This document shows, in pieces, positions 1 to 8,700 of a DNA stretch of 21,040 nt. The stretch is taken from assembly GCA_001701115.1 (NCBI GenBank), contig DAAJ01000126.1, positions 1 to 21,040 of the forward strand. The letters run 5' to 3'. The DNA is from Bacteroidales bacterium GP2 (GTDB taxonomy: Bacteria > Bacteroidota > Bacteroidia > Bacteroidales > Muribaculaceae). The notes under the pieces are model-generated. The model was given only the letters and a program-made list of their open reading frames with translations. It was not told where the DNA came from and did not search any database. The first letter of the stretch is position 1; every line of letters begins with the position of its first letter. The position numbers were made by a program, and so were the translations under genes.

Positions 1-123
1 ATTGCAGAAGACAAAATGCCCGATTTGAACTGCTTCACTGTTGAATCGGCAATGCGCATGGTTGCAGGTACGGCCAGAAGCATGGGTATCACCGTCAAGG
101 GCGCATTCCCTGAAAATAACTGA
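1..123 (+). CDS. rplK: 50S ribosomal protein L11, C-terminal end (partial)
   Basis: Only the last 40 codons and the stop (TGA 121-123) are in the window; the gene starts upstream of base 1. The residues read IAEDKMPDLNCF at the start and AGTARSMGITVKG near the end. The DLN and GTARSMGI blocks are the conserved C-terminal RNA-binding part of L11, which binds the GTPase centre of 23S rRNA together with L10-L12. The gene stands 17 bases before rplA, the usual rplK-rplA order, so the two are surely co-transcribed. The promoter lies outside the window. Confidence 0.95.
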   Translation: MAEDKMPDLNCFTVESAMRMVAGTARSMGITVKGAFPENN

Positions 124-140
124 TAAACTTCAATTGAACA

Positions 141-836
141 ATGAGTAAACTGACTAAAAACCAAAAGTTAGCCTTAGAGAAGATTGAAGCTGGGAAGGCC
201 TATTCTCTCGCTGAAGCAACAGAAAAGGTAAAGGAAGTCAACTACGCTAAATTCGACGCTTCGCTCGATATCGACGTGCGTCTCGGAGTTGACCCCCGTA
301 AAGCTAATCAGATGGTGCGTGGCGTCGTTACACTTCCCCACGGAACCGGCAAGCAGGTGCGTGTTCTCGTTCTCTGCAATCCTGATGTTGAAGCAGCAGC
401 TAAAGCAGCAGGTGCCGATTACGTTGGTCTTGACGAATACATCGACAAGATCAAAGGCGGTTGGACAGACGTTGACGTTATCATCACCCAGCCCGCTATC
501 ATGGGTAAAATCGGTGCGCTCGGTAGAGTGCTCGGTCCCCGCGGACTCATGCCTAACCCCAAAAGCGGTACTGTGACAAATGATGTCGCTAAGGCTGTTG
601 AAGAGGTTAAAAAAGGCAAGATTGACTTTAAGGTTGACAAGAACGGCATCGTGCACTCCTCTATCGGCAAGATGAGTTTCACACCCCAGCAGATGAAGGA
701 CAATGCGCGTGAGTTTATTAATACACTTATTAAGCTCAAGCCCTCTGCCGCTAAAGGCACATATATCAAGAGCATTTATCTTTCAAGCACGATGAGTCCC
801 GGAGTCAAAGTTGATTCCAAGACTGTCGACGAATAA
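141..836 (+). CDS. rplA: 50S ribosomal protein L1
   Basis: A 231-residue L1, the usual bacterial length (about 230). It forms the mobile L1 stalk of the large subunit and helps release deacylated tRNA from the E site; in many bacteria it also represses its own mRNA. The signature GPRGLMPNPKSGT is at residues 132-144, and the C-terminal block with TYIKSIYLSSTMSPGVKVD matches the family. The ATG follows an A-rich stretch (TTCAATTGAACAATG) without a Shine-Dalgarno sequence, as is normal in Bacteroidota. It lies 17 bases after rplK and 19 bases before rplJ. The L1-binding leader, if there is one, would be upstream of rplK and is not visible here. Confidence 0.98.
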   Translation: MSKLTKNQKLALEKIEAGKAYSLAEATEKVKEVNYAKFDASLDIDVRLGVDPRKANQMVRGVVTLPHGTGKQVRVLVLCNPDVEAAAKAAGADYVGLDEYIDKIKGGWTDVDVIITQPAIMGKIGALGRVLGPRGLMPNPKSGTVTNDVAKAVEEVKKGKIDFKVDKNGIVHSSIGKMSFTPQQMKDNAREFINTLIKLKPSAAKGTYIKSIYLSSTMSPGVKVDSKTVDE

Positions 837-855
837 CCTCTAAAATCGTAAGACA

Positions 856-1380
856 ATGAAAAAGGAAGATAAAGGCACTATTATTGCCCAGATTACAGAG
901 ATTCTCAAAGAGTACCCCAATTTCTACCTCGTAGAAACTGCCGGACTCAACGCTCAGAAAACGAGCGAACTCCGTCGTGCTTGCTTCAAGAACGATATCA
1001 AGCTCCTTGTGGTTAAGAACACTCTTCTCCACAAAGCCCTCGAATCACTTGAAGGTGACTTCTCCGAGCTCTATGAGGCTCTCCACGGTCCCACATCATT
1101 GATGTGCACTACCGTTGCAAACGCACCTGCAAAGCTTATCAAGGATTTCGTCAAGAAAGATGATGTCCTTCCCAGACTCAAAGGTGCTTACGTTGAGGAA
1201 ACCATCTACATGGGTGCTGACCAGCTCGATACCCTCGCTACTATCAAGAGCAAGAACGAGCTTATCGCCGATGTTATTGCACTCCTCCAGTCTCCTGCAA
1301 AGAATGTCGTTTCAGCTCTCACCTCTGGTGGTACTAAGCTCCATGGCATCCTTGAGACACTTTCAAAAAAAGAAGATTAA
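856..1380 (+). CDS. rplJ: 50S ribosomal protein L10
   Basis: A 174-residue L10, the base of the ribosomal stalk. Its N-terminal domain binds 23S rRNA next to L11, and its C-terminal helix carries the L7/L12 dimers. The start MKKEDKGTIIAQITEIL and the segment NTLLHKAL at residues 56-63 fit the family, as does the position directly before rplL. It starts only 19 bases after rplA. That gap is too short for the structured L10 leader that separates rplA from rplJ in E. coli, so any L10-(L12) autoregulation would need a site inside rplA or elsewhere. The start codon is again preceded by AT-rich sequence without a Shine-Dalgarno motif. Confidence 0.97.
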   Translation: MKKEDKGTIIAQITEILKEYPNFYLVETAGLNAQKTSELRRACFKNDIKLLVVKNTLLHKALESLEGDFSELYEALHGPTSLMCTTVANAPAKLIKDFVKKDDVLPRLKGAYVEETIYMGADQLDTLATIKSKNELIADVIALLQSPAKNVVSALTSGGTKLHGILETLSKKED

Positions 1381-1417
1381 TTCAACAGAAAAATTAAACA
1401 AATAAAATAATACAAAA

Positions 1418-1792
1418 ATGGCAGATTTAAAAGCTTTTGCAGAACAACTTGTTAACCTCTCCGTTAAGGAAGTAAACGAACTTGCTCAGATCCTCAAAGA
1501 GGAATATGGTATCGAACCCGCTGCCGCTGCTGTTGCAGTTGCTGCTGGTCCCGCAGCTGGAGCTCCCGCCGTTGAAGAGAAGACCTCTTTCGACGTTGTA
1601 CTCAAGAGCCCCGGTGCTAACAAGCTCAACGTTGTGAAAGTTGTTAAGGCTCAGACCGGTCTCGGACTTAAGGAAGCTAAGGAACTCGTTGACGGCGCAC
1701 CCAGCGTTGTTAAAGAAGGACTTCCCAAAGCTGACGCTGAAGGTCTTAAGAAAGAACTCGAAGAAGCCGGCGCTGAAGTTGAACTTAAATAA
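1418..1792 (+). CDS. rplL: 50S ribosomal protein L7/L12
   Basis: A 124-residue acidic stalk protein that binds translation factors and stimulates their GTPase. The three usual parts are visible: an N-terminal dimerisation domain (about 1-32), an Ala/Pro-rich flexible hinge (about 34-52, rich in AAAAVAVAAG), and a C-terminal factor-binding domain (about 55-124) with KLNVVKVVKAQTGLGLKEAK at residues 69-88. The leader from 1381 to 1417 is almost free of G and ends AATACAAAAATG. That is a strong Bacteroidota-style A-rich start and fits the need to make four or more copies per ribosome. The gene is followed by the hairpin at 1817-1856. Confidence 0.98.
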   Translation: MADLKAFAEQLVNLSVKEVNELAQILKEEYGIEPAAAAVAVAAGPAAGAPAVEEKTSFDVVLKSPGANKLNVVKVVKAQTGLGLKEAKELVDGAPSVVKEGLPKADAEGLKKELEEAGAEVELK

Positions 1793-1816
1793 TAACGCCT
1801 GATTTTCAGGTATATA

Positions 1817-1856
1817 GGTTAAGTATCGCCTGCAAGGCGGATACTTAACCTTTTTG
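1817..1856 (+). terminator. rplL-rpoB hairpin, probable partial terminator (attenuator)
   Basis: GGTTAAGTATC at 1817-1827 is the exact reverse complement of 1840-1850. Inside it GCC (1828-1830) pairs with GGC (1836-1838) around the loop TGCAA, with one bulged G at 1839. TTTTTG follows at once (1851-1856). This is a textbook intrinsic terminator shape. It sits between rplL and rpoB, and no TAnnTTTG promoter is evident in the 38 bases left before rpoB. The best reading is therefore an attenuator that lets part of the transcripts through, as known for E. coli at the same place. The read-through fraction cannot be told from sequence. Confidence 0.85.
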
Positions 1857-1894
1857 TGTTAATATTTAATTTGAGTTCCTTTAACGTTTTTTAG

Positions 1895-4800
1895 ATGTCA
1901 GTTTCATTAGATAAACCCCGTGTTAATTTCGCGTCGGTTAAGAATCCCCTCCCTTATCCCGACTTTCTCGAGGTGCAGCTGAAATCTTTCCAGGACTTCC
2001 TGCAGCTCGACACACCGCCGGAAAAAAGAAACAACGAAGGTCTGTATAAAGTATTTGCAGAGAACTTCCCTATTGCGGACACAAGAAACAATTTTGTCCT
2101 CGAGTTCCTCGACTACTACATCGACCCACCAAGATATACTATTGAAGAATGCCTTGAAAGAGGGCTTACATATAGCGTACCCCTCAAGGCTAAACTCAAA
2201 CTTTACTGTACCGACCCCGACCACGAGGATTTCGCTACCGTAATACAGGATGTGTACCTCGGACCCATTCCGTATATGACAGAAAAAGGCACTTTCGTCA
2301 TAAACGGAGCAGAACGTGTTGTCGTTTCACAGCTGCATCGTTCACCCGGCGTTTTCTTCGGGCAGAGCACACATGCAAACGGCACCAAGCTCTACTCGGC
2401 AAGAATCATTCCGTTCAGAGGTTCATGGATCGAGTTTGCTACAGACATTAATAATGTCATGTATGCTTACATCGACCGTAAGAAAAAACTCCCTGTAACC
2501 ACACTTCTCAGAGCTATCGGTCTCGAAAGCGATAAAGATATCATCGAGACTTTCGGACTCGCTGAGGAACTCAAAGTCAATAAAACCAATCTCAAGAAAG
2601 CTGTTGGCAGAAAGCTGGCGGCTCGCCTCCTCAAAACCTGGATGGAGGATTTCGTGGATGAAGATACCGGCGAAGTTGTTTCTATGGAAAGAAGCGACAT
2701 TGTCATCGACCGAGAAGTCGAGCTCACCGAGGAACATATCCAGAAAATCCTTGACTCAGGCGCACAGACAATCCTCCTCCACAAGGAAGATGTCAACCCC
2801 AACGACTACTCGATTATCTTCAACACACTTCAGAAAGACTCTACCAATACCGAAAAGCAGGCTATTGAGTACATCTATCGTCAGCTCAGGAATGCAGATC
2901 CACCGGATGATGCAAGCGCGAGAGAAGTCATCACTAACCTTTTCTTCTCGGAAAAAAGATATGACCTTGGAGAAGTCGGACGATACAGAATCAACAAAAA
3001 GCTCGACCTTTCCACATCGATGGACGTGAAAGTCCTCACTAAAGAGGATATCATTGCCATCATCAAATACCTCATTGAGCTCATCAACTCAAAAACCGAC
3101 GTTGACGACATCGACCACCTCAGCAACCGTCGTGTACGCACTGTCGGCGAGCAGCTCTACAACCAGTTCGGTGTAGGTCTTGCTCGTATGAGCCGCACTA
3201 TCCGCGAGCGTATGAACGTCCGCGACAATGAGGTGTTCACACCCATTGACCTCATCAACGCAAAGACAATCTCGTCTGTAATCAATACATTCTTCGGCAC
3301 CAACGCCCTGTCCCAGTTCATGGACCAGACAAACCCCCTTGCCGAGATGACACATAAGCGCCGTATGTCTGCGCTCGGTCCTGGCGGTCTTTCCAGAGAA
3401 AGAGCCGGATTCGAGGTGCGTGACGTGCACTATACTCACTACGGACGTCTTTGCCCGATTGAAACACCTGAAGGACCTAACATCGGTCTTATATCTTCAC
3501 TCTGCGTGTATGCTAAGATTAATGACCTCGGATTCATTGAAACTCCGTACCGCAAAGTTGAAAACTCAAAAGTTGACCTCAATAATGACGATATCGTTTA
3601 CCTCACCGCCGAAATCGAGGAAGGTAAAGTTATCGCCCAGGGCAATGCGCCCCTTAATGATGACGGCACATTCGTGAGAGACCGTGTCAAGGCTCGTCTT
3701 GACGCAGACTTCCCTGTTGTTCCGCCATCCGAGGTTGAACTCATGGACGTGTCTCCAACACAGATTGCATCTATCGCAGCTTCACTCATCCCCTTCCTTG
3801 AACATGACGACGCGAACCGCGCCCTCATGGGTTCAAACATGATGCGTCAGGCTGTGCCCCTCCTCCGTAGCGAAAGCCCTATCGTCGGCACCGGTCTCGA
3901 AGGACAGCTCATCCGCGACTCACGCACCCAGATTACTGCTGAAGGCGACGGCACAATTGAATTTGTCGACGCTACAGTAATCCGCATCAGGTACGACCGC
4001 ACCGAAGAGGAAGAATTTGTGGCATTTGAGGATGCTGTCAAGGAATACCATATTCCCAAATTCCGCAAAACCAACCAGAGCACCACAATTGACCTCCGTC
4101 CTATCTGCTCGAAAGGTCAGAGAGTGCACAAAGGCATGATTCTCACCGAAGGTTATTCTACCGAAAACGGCGAGCTCGCTCTCGGACGCAACCTCAAGGT
4201 AGCGTTCATGCCCTGGAAAGGATATAACTATGAGGACGCTATCGTGCTTAACGAAAGAGTTGTGCGCGAGGACATCCTCACCTCTGTCCACGTTGACGAA
4301 TACTCGCTCGAAGTGCGCGAAACCAAGCGTGGTCTTGAGGAACTCACCTCCGATATCCCCAATGTCAGCGAGGAAGCGACAAAGGATCTTGACGAGCAGG
4401 GTATCATCCGCGTCGGAGCCCACGTTGTTCCCGGTGACATCATGATTGGTAAGATTACTCCTAAGGGAGAAAGCGACCCCACTCCTGAAGAAAAACTCCT
4501 CCGCGCCATCTTCGGCGACAAGGCTGGTGATGTGAAGGACGCATCCCTTAAGGCGACACCTTCTCTTAAGGGTGTGATTATCGGAAGGAACCTCTTCTCT
4601 AAAGCTGCGAAGAAAAAACGCACCAAGAGTGCAAACGCTCTTCTGCCAAAGCTTGACGAAGAATACGAGGAAAAACTCAGCGCACTCAAGGATGTGCTCG
4701 TGGAAAAACTCCTCACCCTTACAAATGGCAAACCCTCCCAGGGTGTCAAGGACTTCATCGGGTCTGATATCATCCCGGCTGGCGACCCCTTCTCCGCTGC

Positions 4801-5707
4801 TAAGCTCCGTGGCATTGATTTCGACACAATCAATCTCAGCAACTGGACTGCAGACGAGCACACCAATGACCTTATCCGTGCAACAATCGTCAACTACCTC
4901 CGCAAGTCCAAAGAAATTGACGCTGAACTCCGCCGCAAGAAATTCGATATCTCTATCGGCGACGAGCTCCCCTCAGGAATCATGCAGATGGCTAAGGTTT
5001 ATGTTGCTAAGAAGCGCAAAATCAGCGTCGGTGACAAAATGGCGGGACGCCACGGTAACAAAGGTATCGTTTCAAGGATTGTGCGCCAGGAAGATATGCC
5101 GTTCCTTGAAGATGGAACTCCTGTCGACATCGTTCTTAACCCGCTCGGTGTGCCCTCCCGAATGAACCTCGGTCAGATATTTGAAACCGTTCTCGGATGG
5201 GCTGGCAAGGAACTCGGGGAGAAATTCGCAACCCCGATTTTTGACGGAGCTACTCTGGACGACCTTAACGCTTGGACAGACAAGGCTGGACTCCCACGCT
5301 ACGGCAAGACATACCTTTATGACGGCGGCACAGGAGAACGCTTTGACCAGCCTGCTACTGTAGGTGTGATTTACATGCTTAAACTAGGTCACATGGTTGA
5401 GGACAAGATGCATGCCCGCAGTATCGGTCCATACTCGCTCATCACACAGCAGCCACTCGGCGGTAAAGCGCAGTTCGGTGGACAGCGTTTTGGTGAGATG
5501 GAGGTTTGGGCGCTTGAAGCATTCGGCGCTGCGCATATCCTTCAGGAGATTCTCACTATCAAGAGTGATGACGTCACCGGCAGAAGCAAGGCATACGAGG
5601 CTATTGTGAAAGGCGATCCTATGCCACAGGCTGGTATCCCTGAATCACTCAACGTGCTCCTCCACGAGCTTCGCGGACTTGGTCTCAGCATTAACCTTGA
5701 GCAGTAA
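1895..5707 (+). CDS. rpoB: DNA-directed RNA polymerase subunit beta
   Basis: A 1270-residue beta subunit, the usual Bacteroidota size. With beta' it forms the active-site cleft of RNA polymerase. The rifampicin-binding cluster is at about 470-496 (SQFMDQTNPLAEMTHKRRMS). D477, H487 and S492 correspond to E. coli D516, H526 and S531, so the common resistance changes are absent. The block GRLCPIETPEGPNIGLI follows closely. The catalytic-side motif GDKMAGRHGNKG has K1048 and K1056, with the same 8-residue spacing as E. coli K1065/K1073. The C-terminus HELRGLGLSINLEQ is the conserved anchor to beta'. The ATG at 1895 opens with MSVSLDKPRVNFASV. The gap to rpoC is 37 bases and the two genes are co-transcribed. 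Confidence 0.99.
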   Translation: MSVSLDKPRVNFASVKNPLPYPDFLEVQLKSFQDFLQLDTPPEKRNNEGLYKVFAENFPIADTRNNFVLEFLDYYIDPPRYTIEECLERGLTYSVPLKAKLKLYCTDPDHEDFATVIQDVYLGPIPYMTEKGTFVINGAERVVVSQLHRSPGVFFGQSTHANGTKLYSARIIPFRGSWIEFATDINNVMYAYIDRKKKLPVTTLLRAIGLESDKDIIETFGLAEELKVNKTNLKKAVGRKLAARLLKTWMEDFVDEDTGEVVSMERSDIVIDREVELTEEHIQKILDSGAQTILLHKEDVNPNDYSIIFNTLQKDSTNTEKQAIEYIYRQLRNADPPDDASAREVITNLFFSEKRYDLGEVGRYRINKKLDLSTSMDVKVLTKEDIIAIIKYLIELINSKTDVDDIDHLSNRRVRTVGEQLYNQFGVGLARMSRTIRERMNVRDNEVFTPIDLINAKTISSVINTFFGTNALSQFMDQTNPLAEMTHKRRMSALGPGGLSRERAGFEVRDVHYTHYGRLCPIETPEGPNIGLISSLCVYAKINDLGFIETPYRKVENSKVDLNNDDIVYLTAEIEEGKVIAQGNAPLNDDGTFVRDRVKARLDADFPVVPPSEVELMDVSPTQIASIAASLIPFLEHDDANRALMGSNMMRQAVPLLRSESPIVGTGLEGQLIRDSRTQITAEGDGTIEFVDATVIRIRYDRTEEEEFVAFEDAVKEYHIPKFRKTNQSTTIDLRPICSKGQRVHKGMILTEGYSTENGELALGRNLKVAFMPWKGYNYEDAIVLNERVVREDILTSVHVDEYSLEVRETKRGLEELTSDIPNVSEEATKDLDEQGIIRVGAHVVPGDIMIGKITPKGESDPTPEEKLLRAIFGDKAGDVKDASLKATPSLKGVIIGRNLFSKAAKKKRTKSANALLPKLDEEYEEKLSALKDVLVEKLLTLTNGKPSQGVKDFIGSDIIPAGDPFSAAKLRGIDFDTINLSNWTADEHTNDLIRATIVNYLRKSKEIDAELRRKKFDISIGDELPSGIMQMAKVYVAKKRKISVGDKMAGRHGNKGIVSRIVRQEDMPFLEDGTPVDIVLNPLGVPSRMNLGQIFETVLGWAGKELGEKFATPIFDGATLDDLNAWTDKAGLPRYGKTYLYDGGTGERFDQPATVGVIYMLKLGHMVEDKMHARSIGPYSLITQQPLGGKAQFGGQRFGEMEVWALEAFGAAHILQEILTIKSDDVTGRSKAYEAIVKGDPMPQAGIPESLNVLLHELRGLGLSINLEQ

Positions 5708-5744
5708 CTCCAATAATTAATACTACTCTCATCCAAATAAAAAT

Positions 5745-8700
5745 ATGGCTTTTAGAAAAGACAATAAAATAAAAACAGGATTCTCTAAAATCTCTATCGG
5801 GCTTGCATCGCCCGAAGAGATTCTTGAGAAATCAAGCGGAGAAGTTCTCAAGCCCGAGACTATCAACTACCGCACCTACAAGCCTGAGCGCGACGGACTT
5901 TTCTGCGAGCGCATTTTCGGTCCTGTAAAGGACTACGAATGCCACTGCGGAAAATACAAACGCATCCGTTACAAAGGCATTGTCTGCGACCGTTGTGGCG
6001 TCGAAGTCACTGAGAAAAAAGTACGCCGTGAGCGCATGGGTCACATCAAGCTTGTGGTTCCCGTGGCACACATCTGGTACTTCCGCTCACTTCCCAATAA
6101 GATAGGTTACCTGCTCGGACTTCCATCCAAGAAGCTCGATGCGGTGATTTACTATGAAAAATATGTTGTCATTCAGCCCGGTGAGGCAGCAAACATCATT
6201 CTCCCCGGACGTTCTGAAGGCATTAAGGAGCTCGACCTCCTCTCTGAGGAAGAATACTTCGACCTTCTCGACCGTCTGCCGCGCGAGAACCAGATGCTTG
6301 AGGATACAGACCCCAACAAGTTCATCGCCAAGATGGGCGCCGAGGCTGTATATGACCTCCTGCAGCGTCTCGACCTTGACGAACTCTCATATAAGCTCCG
6401 CCACCAGGCAGACACCGACGGCTCACAGCAGAGAAAAACCGAAGCGCTCAAGCGCCTCCAGGTTGTTGAGAGCTTCAGGGCGTCAAGAGGACGCAACAAA
6501 CCCGAGTGGATGATTCTCCAGGCTGTGCCTGTCATCCCCCCGGAACTCCGTCCCCTTGTTCCACTTGATGGAGGACGTTTTGCTACCTCCGACCTCAACG
6601 ACCTATACCGTCGTGTGATTATCCGCAACAACCGACTCAAACGCCTCATTGAAATCAAGGCGCCTGAAGTGATTCTCCGAAACGAGAAACGTATGCTTCA
6701 GGAAGCCGTTGACTCGCTCCTTGACAACTCACGCAAGTCATCAGCTGTCAAGACTGAGGCAAACCGTCCCCTCAAGTCGCTTTCTGACAGCCTTAAAGGC
6801 AAGCAGGGACGATTCCGTCAGAACCTTCTCGGTAAACGTGTCGACTACTCGGCTCGTTCAGTTATCGTCGTTGGTCCCGAGCTCAAGATGCACGAGTGCG
6901 GGCTTCCCAAGGACATGGCAGCAGAACTTTACAAGCCGTTTGTAATCCGCAAGCTCATCGAGCGCGGCATTGTCAAGACTGTAAAGAGCGCCAAGAAGAT
7001 TGTTGACCGTAAGGAGCCTGTTGTTTGGGATATCCTCGAATATGTGATGAAAGGACACCCCGTCCTCCTCAACCGTGCCCCGACTCTTCACCGTCTCGGC
7101 ATCCAGGCATTCCAGCCCAAGATGATTGAGGGTAAGGCTATCCAGCTCCACCCGCTCGCTTGTACCGCGTTCAACGCCGACTTCGACGGTGACCAGATGG
7201 CTGTCCACCTCCCCCTCGGCAATGAAGCTATCCTTGAGGCGCAGATGCTCATGCTCGGTGCCCACAATATCCTTAACCCCGCAAACGGTGCGCCTATCAC
7301 CGTGCCTTCACAGGACATGGTGCTAGGTCTCTACTATATAACCAAGCTACGCAAAGGCGACAAAGGCGAAGGTCTCAAATTCTACGGACCTGAAGAAGCT
7401 GAAATCGCTTACAACGAAGGCAAGGTTACACTTCACGCTCCCGTATCTGTGGTTGTTGACGACATTGACGAAAACGGCAACCCCGTTCAGCGTCTTGTTG
7501 AAAACACATCTGTTGGTCGCGTGCTTGTTAACCAGTACGTTCCAAAAGAAATCGGATATGTGAATGAGATTCTCTCTAAGAAATCTCTTCGCACAATCAT
7601 CAGCAAGGTAATTAAGAAATGCGGTATCCCCCGCTCAGCTCAGTTCCTTGACGATATCAAGAACCTCGGTTACCGCATGGCATTCAAGGGAGGTCTGTCA
7701 TTCAACCTTGGCGACGTGATTATCCCTGCTGAAAAAGAGCAGTATGTTGCCGAAGGCTACGAGCAGGTGCAGGAAGTGATGAACAACTACTCTATGGGCT
7801 TCATCACCAACAACGAGCGCTACAACCAGATTATTGATATCTGGACGCACGTCAACTCACGCCTTGCCGACACTCTCATGAAACAGATTTCGGCTGACCA
7901 GCAGGGATTCAATCCTGTTTACATGATGCTTGACTCAGGCGCCCGTGGTTCTAAGGACCAGATTCGTCAGCTTTCAGGCATGCGTGGTCTTATGGCCAAA
8001 CCTCAGAAGAGCGGCGCCGAAGGCGGTCAGATTATCGAAAACCCGATTCTTGCGAACTTTAAGGAGGGTCTGTCAGTGCTTGAGTACTTCATCTCCACCC
8101 ACGGCGCACGTAAAGGTCTTGCGGATACCGCGCTTAAGACAGCGGACGCTGGTTACCTCACCCGTCGTCTTGTTGACGTTGCACACGACGTTATCATCCA
8201 TGAGGAGGACTGCGGTACACTCCGCGGGCTCGTTTGCACCGAAATCAAGAACAATGACGAAGTTGTTGCTTCACTCGGCGAGAGAATCCTCGGTCGTGTG
8301 AGCGTGCATGACATCATCGACCCCATTACCGGTGAAGTTATTGTTGCCGCAGGCGAGGAAATCAACGATGCAGCCGCCGACCGTATCAACGCGTCACCCA
8401 TTGAGTCCGTTGAAATCCGCTCAGTGCTCACCTGCGAATCCAAGAAGGGTGTTTGCGCGAAGTGCTATGGGCGCAACCTTGCAAATAACCGTCTTGTCCA
8501 GAAAGGTGAAGCTGTCGGTGTCATTGCGGCGCAGTCAATTGGTGAGCCGGGTACACAGCTTACACTCCGTACATTCCACGTCGGTGGTGTTGCGAGCAAC
8601 ATTGCTGCAGTATCATCTGTTACATCACGCTACGAAGGTATCCTCGAAATCGACGAGCTCCGTACAGTTAAGACCGATGAGAAAGACGCCAACGGTCGTC

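Noticed and set aside
3920..4861. 313-codon open frame antisense to rpoB
   Set aside because: It lies wholly inside rpoB, has no recognisable domain and no start context, and its residue pattern follows from rpoB codon use.
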